Assembly: GCF_005221385.1 (NCBI RefSeq)
Contig: NZ_CP039904.1
Coordinates: forward strand, 1,228,501 to 1,292,500
Source: Agrobacterium tumefaciens
GTDB taxonomy: Bacteria; Pseudomonadota; Alphaproteobacteria; Rhizobiales; Rhizobiaceae
Length of the DNA stretch: 64,000 nt
Reading direction: 5' to 3'
In this document: positions 43,963-53,465 of the stretch, piece after piece
Layout: every line of letters starts with the position of its first letter
Position numbering within the stretch: position 1 is the stretch's first letter
The notes under the pieces: model-generated
What the model was told of the DNA's origin: nothing
The model's input: only the letters and a program-made list of their open reading frames with translations
Database searches by the model: none
Program-made: the position numbers and the translations under genes

Positions 43963-44985
43963 TTAGCGCCAGCCGAGAGCCGGCGCTACCTGCTTCAGGA
44001 TCGTCTCGATCACATGGGCGTTGTAATCGACGCCCAGCTGGTTCGGCACGGTCAGGAGCAGCGTGTCGGCCTCGGCGATGGCTTCATCGGCTTTCAGCTG
44101 TTCGATCAGCGCTTCAGGCTCGGCGGCATAGCTGCGCCCGAAGATCGCACGCGTCTTGTCGTCGATATAACCGATCTTGTCGTCGCCTTCATTGCCGTAA
44201 CCGAAATAGGACCGATCGCGATCGTTGACGAGCGCGAAGATGCTGCGGCTGACCGAAACGCGCGGTTCGCGGGCATGGCCAGCTTCCTTCCAGGCTTCCC
44301 GGAAGGTGCGGATCTGCTGCGCCTGCTGGACGTGGAAAGGCTCGCCCGTCTCATCCGTCTTCAGGGTGGAGCTTTGCAGGTTCATGCCAAGCTTTGCCGC
44401 CCACACCGCCGTCGCATTGGAACTCGAACCCCACCAGATGCGCTCACGCAGCCCTTCGGAATGCGGTTCCAGGCGCAAAAGGCCGGGCGGGTTCGGGAAC
44501 ATCGGTCTCGGGTTCGGCTGCGCGAAACCTTCACCCTTCAGAAGTTCAAGGAACACCTCGGTATGTTGCCGTGCCATATCTTCTTCGGTCTCGCCCTCGG
44601 CCGGGCGGAAGCCGAAATAACGCCAGCCATCGATCACCTGTTCCGGCGAACCACGGCTGATGCCGAGTTGCAGGCGTCCACCGGCGATGAGGTCGGCCGA
44701 GCCGGCATCCTCCGCCATGTAGAATGGGTTTTCATAGCGCATGTCGATGACGCCGGTGCCGATCTCAATGTTTTTCGTTCTGGCGCCGACGGCGGCCAGA
44801 AGCGGAAAAGGCGAGGCAAGCTGGCGGGCGAAATGGTGCACGCGAAAATAGGCGCCGTCGGCGCCCAGTTCTTCGGCGGCCACGGCAAGATCTATCGATT
44901 GCAGCAGCGTATCGGCCGCCGAACGGGTCTGCGACTGGGGCGAGGGCGTCCAGTGTCCGAAGGATAAAAATCCGATCTTTTTCAT
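43963..44985 (-). CDS. LLM-class flavin-dependent oxidoreductase
   Basis: 340 residues, bacterial-luciferase fold: MKKIGFLSFGHWTPSP, LGADGAYFRVHHFARQLASPF (about 40-60), IEIGTGVIDMRYENP and GRLQLGISRG. AAGGTC precedes the ATG. These FMN enzymes use reduced flavin and oxygen as monooxygenases, or F420; the substrate is unknown. It is downstream of neither neighbour's promoter clearly, and appears to be a single-gene unit. Confidence 0.9.
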   Translation of the reverse strand: MKKIGFLSFGHWTPSPQSQTRSAADTLLQSIDLAVAAEELGADGAYFRVHHFARQLASPFPLLAAVGARTKNIEIGTGVIDMRYENPFYMAEDAGSADLIAGGRLQLGISRGSPEQVIDGWRYFGFRPAEGETEEDMARQHTEVFLELLKGEGFAQPNPRPMFPNPPGLLRLEPHSEGLRERIWWGSSSNATAVWAAKLGMNLQSSTLKTDETGEPFHVQQAQQIRTFREAWKEAGHAREPRVSVSRSIFALVNDRDRSYFGYGNEGDDKIGYIDDKTRAIFGRSYAAEPEALIEQLKADEAIAEADTLLLTVPNQLGVDYNAHVIETILKQVAPALGWR

Positions 44986-45121
44986 GATGACCTTCCAGAT
45001 GTCGGAGGATGCCAGCTTTCACAAACCGGCTTCGTTGTTGTCAGTCATATAGGCAACCGCACGCATCCTCCAATCCGCCACCCGTAGACACGGTGTCGCC
45101 GAAATGTGAACGATGGTCGTT

Positions 45122-46039
45122 TCAGGCAATCGTCCTGCGGTCGAGGATGAAGAGATTTTCGTGGGCGCGCGCAGTCGTCAGGATGAAATCCATCAGCGAG
45201 CGCACACGCGGCACATTGGCGAAATCTTGATGGCTGGTCAGCCAGTAACCGCGCCGCAGTTCCACTTCGTCGGCAAGAACCATCTGTAAATCCGGAAAAC
45301 GGGCGGCAATGAAGTTCGGTAATATGCACAGGCCACGGCCGCTCAGCGTGGCGGTCAGTTGGGCGAAAATGCTCGATGATTGAAAGTTGGGGCGCAGGCC
45401 GGGCATCACGTCGCGCATATAATCGAGGCCCGGCGAAAAAATCAGGTCCTGTACGTAACCGATGAAAAAGTGGTCGGGCAAATCCTCACGCCGCGTGATT
45501 TTCGGCCGCCCCGCGAGATAGGAACGTGAGGCATAGATATGTAGCGTGTAATCGATGATCTGTTCGTTGATGTAGGGGCCGGCTTTCGGCGGATCGAGCG
45601 TGACGGCCACATCCGCTTCCTTTCTGGAAAGCGCCATGATTTGCTGGATCGTCACCATCTCCACCATGATGTGGGGATGGGTGGCGGCGAAGTCTTTCAG
45701 CCTCTCCACGAAGAAAAAATTGGAAAAACCTTCCGGCGCGCTGAGCCGCACCACGCCGCGCAGCAGGCTGCCGCTTTCGGAAATATCCGACTGCAGCCTT
45801 TCCGCTTCCGCCTCTATACGCTCGACCGTATCGACCAGCCGCCGCCCGACCGTCGTCAGTTCGTAACCACGCGGGTTTCGCTCGAACAGCTTGGTTTTTA
45901 GGGAGAATTCCAGCCGGTCGATGTGGCGGGAGACAGTGGCGTGGCTGGTGCGCAGGCTGCGGGCGGCAGACGAGAGCTGTCCGGTGCGGGCCACCGCCAG
46001 AAAATATTGCAGGTCATCCCAGGTAAAAGGCGTGGCCAA
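45122..46039 (-). CDS. LysR family regulator of the divergent Liv/ketone-body operon
   Basis: 305 residues from TTG 46039, six bases after GGGAGA; no in-frame ATG is placed better. Residues 1-65 are the LysR helix-turn-helix (FLAVARTGQLSSAARSLRTS, then ATVSRHIDRLE), followed by a substrate-binding domain. The Ser-His-Ala-Thr region and ERNPRGYELT are typical. It is divergent from the binding-protein gene over a 230-base gap that has a perfect CTGTTCA dyad; activation of the nine-gene operon is likely. Confidence 0.9.
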   Translation of the reverse strand: MATPFTWDDLQYFLAVARTGQLSSAARSLRTSHATVSRHIDRLEFSLKTKLFERNPRGYELTTVGRRLVDTVERIEAEAERLQSDISESGSLLRGVVRLSAPEGFSNFFFVERLKDFAATHPHIMVEMVTIQQIMALSRKEADVAVTLDPPKAGPYINEQIIDYTLHIYASRSYLAGRPKITRREDLPDHFFIGYVQDLIFSPGLDYMRDVMPGLRPNFQSSSIFAQLTATLSGRGLCILPNFIAARFPDLQMVLADEVELRRGYWLTSHQDFANVPRVRSLMDFILTTARAHENLFILDRRTIA

Positions 46040-46060
46040 TTCCGTCTCCCATTGCGAGTT

Positions 46061-46088
46061 CTGTTCAAAAATGAACAGTTCCTGTTCG
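46061..46088. promoter_or_regulatory. CTGTTCA inverted repeat plus extra half-site, probable LysR operator
   Basis: CTGTTCA-AAAA-TGAACAG (46061-46078) is a perfect 7-bp dyad, with a further CTGTTCG at 46082-46088. It lies just upstream of the LysR TTG, in the position of an autoregulatory recognition site. Confidence 0.65.
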
Positions 46089-46271
46089 AAATTTGATGAT
46101 GCCGTGCTCTTGTGTCAACCGAGGAATTCGAGAAATCTAAAATGAGGATGCGTCGCTTTGAGGAGAGTGGCGTGACCGTTTCGATGCAGCACCCGCAACG
46201 ATCGCCATGCGACTTCGTTCACTGTTGCACAGACAATCTGAGGCTCGCAATCATCTCTGGGAGGAGAAGTC

Positions 46272-47480
46272 ATGCGCAAGAGTATCGTTTTATCCACGGC
46301 CATGGCACTGGCCGCCGGCACCGCCGCTTATGCCGCCGAGATTTCGGACGGCAAGGTCAAGATCGGTATCCTGAACGACCAGTCGGGCGTTTACGCCAAC
46401 TTTGGCGGCAAGTACTCTTACGAGGCCGCGAAAATGGCGGTTGAGGATTTCGGCGGCAAGGTGCTCAATGCGCCGGTTGAGGTGGTGACCGCCGACCACC
46501 AGAACAAGGCGGATGTCGCCTCCAATATCGCCCGGCAATGGTATGACACCGAGCAAGTCGATTCGATCATGGAATTGACTTCGTCCTCGGTGGGTCTGGC
46601 CGTACAGGCGCTGTCCAAGGACAAGAAGAAAATCACCATCAATACGGGTGCGGCAACCACCGAACTGACCGGCAAGCAGTGCAGCCCCTATGGTTTCCAC
46701 TGGGCCTATGACACCTATTCGCTGGCGGTCGGCACTGGCGGCGCGCTGGTGAAGCAGGGCGGCGACAGCTGGTTCTTCCTGACCGCCGACTATGCTTTCG
46801 GTTATTCGCTGGAAGAAAACACCGCCAATTTCGTCAAGGCCAATGGCGGCAAGGTGCTGGGTTCGGTGCGGCACCCGCTGGCGACGACGGATTATTCCTC
46901 GTTCCTGCTGCAGGCGCAGTCATCGGGTGCGAAGGTCATCGGTCTTGCCAATGCCGGTCTCGATACCTCCAACGCCATCAAGCAGGCGGCTGAATTCGGC
47001 ATCGTTGCCGGTGGCCAGCGGCTCGCCGCTCTTCTTTTCACGCTTGCCGAAGTGCATGGCCTCGGTCTTGAGGCGGCGCAGGGCCTGACGCTGACGGAAG
47101 GTTTTTATTGGGACCGCGACGATGAATCGCGCAAATTCGGCGAGCGTTTCAAGGAACGCACCGGCGCCATGCCGAACATGGTACACGCCGGCACCTATTC
47201 CGCCGTGCTGCATTACCTGAAGGCCATCGAAAAGGCCGGCACTGATGATGCCGATGCCGTTGCCAAGGCCATGAAGGAAATGCCCGTCAACGACGTCTTC
47301 TCGAAGGATGGCCATGTGGCCGCCAATGGCCGCATGATCCACGACATGTATCTCATGGAAGTGAAGAAGCCGGATGAGAGCAAGCAGCCGTGGGATTATT
47401 ACAAGGTGCTTGCGACGATCCCCGGCAAGGAAGCCTTCATGGACCCCGCAAAAAGCGGTTGCCCGCTGGTAACGCAATAA
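46272..47480 (+). CDS. ABC transporter substrate-binding protein, LivJ/UrtA type
   Basis: 402 residues with a Sec signal peptide (cleavage after AYA, about residue 22). Peripla_BP_6 fold: VKIGILNDQSGVYANFGGKY, DHQNKADVASNIARQWYD and TLTEGFYWDRDDESRKFG. A GGGAGGAGA ribosome site precedes the ATG. In this family the ligands are branched-chain amino acids, urea, amides or small carboxylates; context favours a carboxylate or alcohol-derived compound. First gene of a nine-gene run. Confidence 0.9.
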   Translation: MRKSIVLSTAMALAAGTAAYAAEISDGKVKIGILNDQSGVYANFGGKYSYEAAKMAVEDFGGKVLNAPVEVVTADHQNKADVASNIARQWYDTEQVDSIMELTSSSVGLAVQALSKDKKKITINTGAATTELTGKQCSPYGFHWAYDTYSLAVGTGGALVKQGGDSWFFLTADYAFGYSLEENTANFVKANGGKVLGSVRHPLATTDYSSFLLQAQSSGAKVIGLANAGLDTSNAIKQAAEFGIVAGGQRLAALLFTLAEVHGLGLEAAQGLTLTEGFYWDRDDESRKFGERFKERTGAMPNMVHAGTYSAVLHYLKAIEKAGTDDADAVAKAMKEMPVNDVFSKDGHVAANGRMIHDMYLMEVKKPDESKQPWDYYKVLATIPGKEAFMDPAKSGCPLVTQ

Positions 47481-47509
47481 AAGACTGAAGCAATAAAGGG
47501 GAAAGTTTC

Positions 47510-48295
47510 ATGACGATCGCTCCCGCCCTCGCCGGGCAGGCGGAACCCAGCGTCGTGCTTTCGGCGCGCGGTCTCTCCAAGACCTTCGGCGCATTCGCGG
47601 CCGTGAAAAACGTCGATCTCGACGTCCACCATGCTCGCGTGCATGCGCTTATCGGTCCGAACGGCGCCGGCAAGACCACGGTCTTCAACCTGTTGACCAA
47701 GTTTCTCCAGCCGACGGGCGGGGCGATCACCTTTATGGGAACGGATATAACAAGGACGCCACCGGACAAGGTGGCGCGTCTCGGTCTCGTCAGGTCTTTC
47801 CAGATATCGGCGGTGTTTCCGCATCTGACGGTTCTGGAAAACGTGCGGGTGGCGTTGCAGCGGCCGAATGGCCTCGCAACGCAATTCTGGCTGCCGCTCT
47901 CGTCGCTCGACAGGTTGAATGCCCGCGCCGAGGAGCTGATCGCAACGGTTGGCCTGACACGGGAAAAACATGCGCTTGCGGCCGATCTTTCTTACGGCCG
48001 CAAGCGGGTTCTCGAAATCGCCACCACACTGGCGCTCGATCCGAAGGTTCTGCTGCTGGACGAACCGATGGCCGGCATGGGTGGTGAGGATGTTGCCCAT
48101 GTCGCCGAGCTTATCCGCGAGGTGGCAAAGACACGTGCGGTGCTGATGGTCGAACATAATCTGAAAGTCGTGGCCGATATCTGCCACCACGTCACTGTGC
48201 TCCAGCGCGGTGAAATTCTGGCGGAGGGCGATTATGCCGCCGTTTCCGCCGATCCGCGTGTGCGCACGGCCTATATGGGCACGGAGGAGGCTTGA
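47510..48295 (+). CDS. ABC transporter ATP-binding protein, LivG type
   Basis: 261 residues. Walker A GPNGAGKTTVF (about 48), signature LSYGRKRVLEIATTLA (a LivG-like variant), Walker B VLLLDEPMAGMG and the LivG-type tail. Works with LivF, LivH and LivM subunits. Followed by livF-like gene after one base. Confidence 0.92.
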   Translation: MTIAPALAGQAEPSVVLSARGLSKTFGAFAAVKNVDLDVHHARVHALIGPNGAGKTTVFNLLTKFLQPTGGAITFMGTDITRTPPDKVARLGLVRSFQISAVFPHLTVLENVRVALQRPNGLATQFWLPLSSLDRLNARAEELIATVGLTREKHALAADLSYGRKRVLEIATTLALDPKVLLLDEPMAGMGGEDVAHVAELIREVAKTRAVLMVEHNLKVVADICHHVTVLQRGEILAEGDYAAVSADPRVRTAYMGTEEA

Positions 48296-48296
48296 T

Positions 48297-48998
48297 ATGG
48301 CGGCAATGCTCGAAGTCTCCAATCTGAAATCATGGTATGGCGAAAGCCAGGCGCTGCATGGCGTCGATCTGACCGTCGGCGAAGGCGAAACCATCACCAT
48401 TCTCGGCCGCAACGGCGTGGGTAAAACCACGACGCTGCGCACCATCATGGGCATCATCCGCAACCGCAAGGGCGTCATCAAGCTCGGCGGCAAGGATATG
48501 ATGCCGGTGCCGCTGCATCGCACGGCAAAATACGGCATCGGTTTCGTGCCGGAAGAGCGCGGCATCTTCGCGACGCTGAGTGTCGAGGAAAACCTGAAGC
48601 TGCCGCCCGTCGTCGCATCCGGCGGCATGACGCTCGATGAAATCTATGAACTGTTCCCCAATCTCCATGAGCGCCGCATGAGCCCCGGCACGAAGCTTTC
48701 CGGCGGCGAGCAGCAGATGCTCGCCATGGCGCGCATCCTGCGTACCGGGGTCAAGGTGCTGCTGCTCGATGAGCCGACGGAGGGACTTGCCCCCGTCATC
48801 GTCCAGCGCATCGGCGAGGTGCTGCAAAAGCTGAAGAGCCGCGGCATGACCGTGGTGCTGGTGGAGCAGAATTTCCGTTTCGCAAGCCGTATCGCCGACC
48901 GCTTCTACCTGATGGATCACGGCCAGATGGTCAGCAACTTTCCGGTGGCTGAGCTTTCCGGCCGCATGGGCGAACTCAATAAAGTGCTGGGGGTTTAA
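48297..48998 (+). CDS. ABC transporter ATP-binding protein, LivF type
   Basis: 233 residues from ATG 48297, after GGAGGAGG; the longer frame upstream starts inside livG. Walker A GRNGVGKTT, signature LSGGEQQMLAMARIL, Walker B VLLLDEPTEGL. Second ATPase of the importer. Confidence 0.93.
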   Translation: MAAMLEVSNLKSWYGESQALHGVDLTVGEGETITILGRNGVGKTTTLRTIMGIIRNRKGVIKLGGKDMMPVPLHRTAKYGIGFVPEERGIFATLSVEENLKLPPVVASGGMTLDEIYELFPNLHERRMSPGTKLSGGEQQMLAMARILRTGVKVLLLDEPTEGLAPVIVQRIGEVLQKLKSRGMTVVLVEQNFRFASRIADRFYLMDHGQMVSNFPVAELSGRMGELNKVLGV

Positions 48999-49000
48999 CG

Positions 49001-49888
49001 ATGACGATGATCTTCGGCATTCCAATTCAGGCCCTGCTGGGGCAATTGCTGATCGGCCTTATCAATGGCTCGTTTTATGCCCTGCTGTCGCTCGGCCTTG
49101 CCGTCATTTTCGGCCTGCTGCGCGTCATCAATTTTGCGCATGGGGCGCAATACATGCTCGGCGCTTTCGTCGCCTTTCTCGGCCTGCAATATTTCGGCAT
49201 CAATTTCTGGGTCGCGCTGGTGGTGACACCGCTCGTCGTTGCGCTTTTCGGCGCGATCGTCGAACGGTTCCTGCTGTCGCGGCTTTATGATCTCGATCCG
49301 CTTTACGGGCTGCTTTTCACCTTCGGCCTCGCGCTGGTGGTGGAGGGCACGTTCCGCTGGCTTTACGGCGCTGCCGGTCAACCCTATTCGGTGCCGCGTG
49401 AGCTGGCGGGCGGCACAAATCTCGGCTTCATGTTCCTGCCGAACTACCGCGCCTTTGTTGTCGTCATTTCGCTGGTCGCCTGCCTTGCCACCTGGGCGCT
49501 GATCGAAAAGACGCGGCTCGGCTCCTACCTGCGCGCCGCCACCGAAAACCCGACGCTGGTGCAGGCTTTCGGCATCAACGTGCCGGTGCTGCTGACGCTG
49601 ACCTACGCGCTGGGTGCCGGCCTTGCCGGTTTCACCGGCGTGCTGGCAGCACCGATCTATCAGGTCTCGCCGCTGATGGGCACCAATCTCATCATCGTCG
49701 TCTTTGCCGTGGTCGTCGTCGGCGGCATGGGGTCGATCATGGGGGCCATCGTCACGGGTTATATGCTGGGCATCGCCGAAGGGCTGACCAAGGTGTTCTA
49801 CCCGGAAGCCTCCAACATCGTCATCTTCGTCATCATGGCCTTTGTGCTGCTCATCCGCCCCGCCGGACTTTTCGGAAAGGACGCCTGA
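49001..49888 (+). CDS. ABC transporter permease, LivH type
   Basis: 295 residues with about eight membrane helices. LLIGLINGSFYALLSLGLAV and VINFAHGAQYMLGAF are the LivH hallmarks, and FGINVPVLLTLTYALGAGLA near 190. It starts two bases after livF and ends one base before livM. Confidence 0.93.
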   Translation: MTMIFGIPIQALLGQLLIGLINGSFYALLSLGLAVIFGLLRVINFAHGAQYMLGAFVAFLGLQYFGINFWVALVVTPLVVALFGAIVERFLLSRLYDLDPLYGLLFTFGLALVVEGTFRWLYGAAGQPYSVPRELAGGTNLGFMFLPNYRAFVVVISLVACLATWALIEKTRLGSYLRAATENPTLVQAFGINVPVLLTLTYALGAGLAGFTGVLAAPIYQVSPLMGTNLIIVVFAVVVVGGMGSIMGAIVTGYMLGIAEGLTKVFYPEASNIVIFVIMAFVLLIRPAGLFGKDA

Positions 49889-49889
49889 T

Positions 49890-50897
49890 ATGTCCAAAGC
49901 CACCCATAACCCCACTGCCGGTGCGATGCCGCAGACGGAAGTTTCGACGACTGCGGGAACAATCAAGGCTATTCTCATATTGGCGGGGCTCGCCGCTTTG
50001 ATCGCCGCGCCTATGTTCGTTTATCCGATCTTTCTGATGAAGCTCCTGTGCTTTGCGCTGTTTGCCTGCGCCTTCAACCTCTTGATCGGTTATACCGGGC
50101 TGCTGTCCTTCGGCCATGCGGCGTTTTTTGGCGGCGCCGCCTATTTCACCGCCTATTCGGTGAAGGAATGGGGCGTGACGCCCGAGATCGGCCTTGTCAT
50201 CGGCATGGCGGGTGCAGCCCTTCTCGGACTTGTCATCGGCTTTTTCGCCATTCGCCGCCAAGGCATCTATTTCGCCATGATCACGCTGGCACTGTCGCAG
50301 ATGTTTTATTTCTTCTGCCTGCAGGCGCCGTTCACCCATGGCGAGGATGGCCTGCAGGGCGTGCCGCGCGGCCATCTCTTCGGCCTTCTCGATCTCAATG
50401 CGCCGCTCAATATCTATTACACGGTGCTGGCCGCCTTTGTTCTTGCACTTCTGGTCATCTGGCGCTTCGTCAATTCGCCCTTCGGCATGATCCTGAAATC
50501 GATCCGCGAAAACGAGCAGCGCGCCATTTCGCTGGGCTACAGCGTGCAGCGTTACAAGCTTGGTGCCTTCGTCATGTCGGCGGCGCTTGCCGGCCTTGCG
50601 GGCGGCCTGAAAGCGCTGGTCTTCCAGTTCGCGACGCTGACTGACGTGACCTGGCAGATGTCCGGTGAGGTCATTCTGATGACGCTGCTCGGTGGTATCG
50701 GCACCATGATTGGCCCGATTTTTGGCGCGGGCCTCGTCGTCACCTTGCAGAACTATCTCGCGACATCGGATTTCCCGGTCACCATCATTACCGGCCTTGT
50801 CTTCATGGCCTGCGTTCTAGTGTTCCGGCGCGGTTTGATCGGTGAATTTTACGCGTCGCGGCTTGGGAGAAAACTCGGCTTCCAGCACCGCGGCTAA
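49890..50897 (+). CDS. ABC transporter permease, LivM type
   Basis: 335 residues from ATG 49890, after AAGGACG. About nine helices; LLIGYTGLLSFGHAAFFGGA (about 70) and RRQGIYFAMITLALSQMFYF (about 120) are LivM motifs; SIRENEQRAISLGYSVQRYK is the cytoplasmic loop. Completes the importer. Confidence 0.93.
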   Translation: MSKATHNPTAGAMPQTEVSTTAGTIKAILILAGLAALIAAPMFVYPIFLMKLLCFALFACAFNLLIGYTGLLSFGHAAFFGGAAYFTAYSVKEWGVTPEIGLVIGMAGAALLGLVIGFFAIRRQGIYFAMITLALSQMFYFFCLQAPFTHGEDGLQGVPRGHLFGLLDLNAPLNIYYTVLAAFVLALLVIWRFVNSPFGMILKSIRENEQRAISLGYSVQRYKLGAFVMSAALAGLAGGLKALVFQFATLTDVTWQMSGEVILMTLLGGIGTMIGPIFGAGLVVTLQNYLATSDFPVTIITGLVFMACVLVFRRGLIGEFYASRLGRKLGFQHRG

Positions 50898-50971
50898 ACA
50901 TTTTTGAAAACACTTGAACTGCCTCCTCCGCGTCCGGGACGATGCGGCAAGGCTGGCGTATGGAGAAAAAT

Positions 50972-52567
50972 ATGGGCGAATATGACTATATCGTCATCGG
51001 AGCGGGGAGTGCCGGATGCGTCCTCGCCAACCGCCTTTCGAAAGATCCGAGCAACCGTGTGCTGCTTCTGGAAGCGGGCGGCAACGACAATTACCATTGG
51101 ATCCATATTCCGGTCGGTTATCTCTATTGCATCAACAACCCGCGCACCGACTGGTGTTTCAAGACGGCGGAAGAGCCGGGCCTTAACGGCCGCTCGCTGA
51201 TCTATCCGCGCGGCAAGGTTCTGGGCGGCTGCTCCTCAATCAACGGCATGATCTATATGCGCGGCCAGGCGCGCGATTACGATATGTGGCGGCAGCTCGG
51301 CTGCGAGGGGTGGGGGTGGAACGACATCCTGCCCTATTTCCTGAAGTCGGAGGATTTTTATCGCGGCAAGAACGAGATGCATTCCACCGGCGGTGAATGG
51401 CGGGTGGAAAAGGCCCGCGTACGCTGGGATGTGCTGGACGCCTTCCAGAAGGCGGCGGGTGAGGCGGGTATTCCCGCGACCGATGATTTCAACCGGGGCG
51501 ACAATGAAGGCGCCGGTTATTTCGATGTGAACCAACGGGCGGGCTGGCGCTGGAACACGGCGAAAGCCTTCCTGAAACCGGCGCTTGGCCGCAAGAACCT
51601 GACGGTTCTGACCAAGGCCCACGTCAAGCGTCTGATCATCGAAGAAGGCCGTGTTACCGGCGTCGAGTTTCACCATGACGGCGTCTTGAAAACGATGCGG
51701 GCGCGGCGCGAGACGGTGCTTTCCGCCGGCGCGGTCGGCTCGCCGCACATTCTGGAGCTTTCCGGTGTCGGCCGTGGCGATGTGTTGCAGGCCGCCGGTA
51801 TCGATACGGTGGCGGAGGTTCAGGGTGTGGGCGAGAACCTGCAGGACCATCTGCAGCTGCGCATGGTCTATAAGGTTTCCGGTGTTCTGACGCTGAATGA
51901 AAGGGCCTCCACCCTGTTCGGCAAGGCGAGGATCGGCCTCGAATATGCGCTGACGCGCTCCGGGCCGATGTCGATGGCGCCGAGCCAGCTTGGTGTCTTC
52001 ACCCGTTCCTCGCCGGAAAAGGAAACCGCCGATCTGGAATATCATGTCCAGCCGGTTTCACTCGACAAGTTCGGTGATCCGGTTCACACTTTTCCTGCCA
52101 TTACCGCAAGTGTCTGCAATCTGCGGCCGGAAAGCCGCGGCTCAGTGCATGTGAAAGGACCGGATTTCGCCATGCAGCCGGAAATCCGCCCGAACTACCT
52201 ATCGACAGAAGGCGACCGCCAGGTGGCCATCGATTCCATGCGGCTGACGCGCCGCATCGTCGCCCAGCCGGCCTTTGCCCGGTTCAAGCCGCAGGAATAC
52301 AAGCCGGGTCCCTCCTTCGAAAACGACAATGATCTTGCCAAGGCGGCGGGCGATATCGGCACCACCATCTTCCACCCCGTCGGCACGCTGCGCATGGGGT
52401 CGGATATGGAAAGCGTTGTCGATAACAGGCTGAAATTCCGCAGGCTCGCCGGGCTGCGTGTCGCCGACGCATCGGTGATGCCACGCATCACATCCGGAAA
52501 TACCAATTCCCCGACGATCATGATTGCCGAAAAGGCTGCCGACATGATCCTTGCGGATAATCGCTGA
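50972..52567 (+). CDS. GMC family FAD-dependent oxidoreductase
   Basis: 531 residues from ATG 50972, seven bases after GGAGAA; upstream ATGs at 50942 and 50960 are worse placed. FAD motif [22 protein letters not shown] signature 1 ([20 protein letters not shown]), and active-site His in HPVGTLRMG plus Asn in [17 protein letters not shown] near the C-terminus. The family oxidises alcohols to aldehydes or further (choline-dehydrogenase type). Within this operon it probably begins oxidation of the imported compound. Confidence 0.9.
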   Translation: MGEYDYIVIGAGSAGCVLANRLSKDPSNRVLLLEAGGNDNYHWIHIPVGYLYCINNPRTDWCFKTAEEPGLNGRSLIYPRGKVLGGCSSINGMIYMRGQARDYDMWRQLGCEGWGWNDILPYFLKSEDFYRGKNEMHSTGGEWRVEKARVRWDVLDAFQKAAGEAGIPATDDFNRGDNEGAGYFDVNQRAGWRWNTAKAFLKPALGRKNLTVLTKAHVKRLIIEEGRVTGVEFHHDGVLKTMRARRETVLSAGAVGSPHILELSGVGRGDVLQAAGIDTVAEVQGVGENLQDHLQLRMVYKVSGVLTLNERASTLFGKARIGLEYALTRSGPMSMAPSQLGVFTRSSPEKETADLEYHVQPVSLDKFGDPVHTFPAITASVCNLRPESRGSVHVKGPDFAMQPEIRPNYLSTEGDRQVAIDSMRLTRRIVAQPAFARFKPQEYKPGPSFENDNDLAKAAGDIGTTIFHPVGTLRMGSDMESVVDNRLKFRRLAGLRVADASVMPRITSGNTNSPTIMIAEKAADMILADNR

Positions 52568-52580
52568 AAGGAGCGCTCCG

Positions 52581-53465
52581 ATGAAGACCGTCGCTTTTAT
52601 CGGGCTGGGACATATGGGCCTGCCCATGGCCGCCAATCTCGTCAAGGCCGGATATAACGTCAGGGGTTACGATCTTTCCGACGCCTGCCGCGCGGCGGCG
52701 AGAGAGGCGGGCATTCCCGTTGCTGCGGATTCCGCCGAAGCCATCGAAGCGGCAGAGGTGATTATCACCATGCTGCCGAAGGGCGAACATGTGGTTTCCG
52801 TCTATGGCGATCTGGTCCGGAAAATCTCTGCCGGAACGCTTCTCATCGATTGCTCGACGGTGGATATGGAAAGCGCCCTGAAGGCGCATGAGCTGGCCGC
52901 TTCCGCCGGTTGCCCCTCCGTTGACGCCCCCGTTTCCGGCGGCACGGGCGGGGCTGCCGCCGGCACCCTGACCTTCATGTGCGGCGGCGAGGCTGCGGCC
53001 TTCTCTGCGGCAAAGCCGGTGCTGGAAGCGATGGGCAAGAAGATCGTGCATTGCGGCAAGGGCGGTAACGGACAGGCGGCCAAGATCTGCAACAACATGA
53101 TCCTCGGCATTTCCATGATCGCCGTTTCGGAAGCTTTTGTTCTGGGCGAAAAACTCGGCCTTTCGCATCAGGCGCTGTTCGATGTCGCCTCCACCTCTTC
53201 CGGGCAATGCTGGTCGCTCACCACCTATTGCCCGGTGCCGGGGCCAGTGCCAACATCGCCCGCCAACAAGGATTATCAGCCCGGATTTGCGGCGGCCCTG
53301 ATGCTGAAGGATCTGAAGCTTTCGCAGGAGGCGGCGAATGGAGCCGGGGCTTCCACCCCGCTCGGTGCGGCGGCAGCGGCGCTTTATGAAAACTTCGTCG
53401 GCGAAGGAAGCGGCGGGCGCGATTTTTCCGCCATCGTCGAAATGCTGCGCGGGAGCGAGGCATGA
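52581..53465 (+). CDS. 3-hydroxyisobutyrate dehydrogenase-like protein
   Basis: 294 residues from ATG 52581 with AAGGAG upstream. Rossmann motif GLGHMGLPMAANL (about 8-20), substrate loop DAPVSGGTGGAAAGTLTFM (about 115) and catalytic Lys in GNGQAAKICNNMILG (about 168). Motif spacing is that of MmsB. It converts 3-hydroxyisobutyrate or a related beta-hydroxy acid to the semialdehyde. It overlaps the next gene by ATGA. Confidence 0.88.
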   Translation: MKTVAFIGLGHMGLPMAANLVKAGYNVRGYDLSDACRAAAREAGIPVAADSAEAIEAAEVIITMLPKGEHVVSVYGDLVRKISAGTLLIDCSTVDMESALKAHELAASAGCPSVDAPVSGGTGGAAAGTLTFMCGGEAAAFSAAKPVLEAMGKKIVHCGKGGNGQAAKICNNMILGISMIAVSEAFVLGEKLGLSHQALFDVASTSSGQCWSLTTYCPVPGPVPTSPANKDYQPGFAAALMLKDLKLSQEAANGAGASTPLGAAAAALYENFVGEGSGGRDFSAIVEMLRGSEA

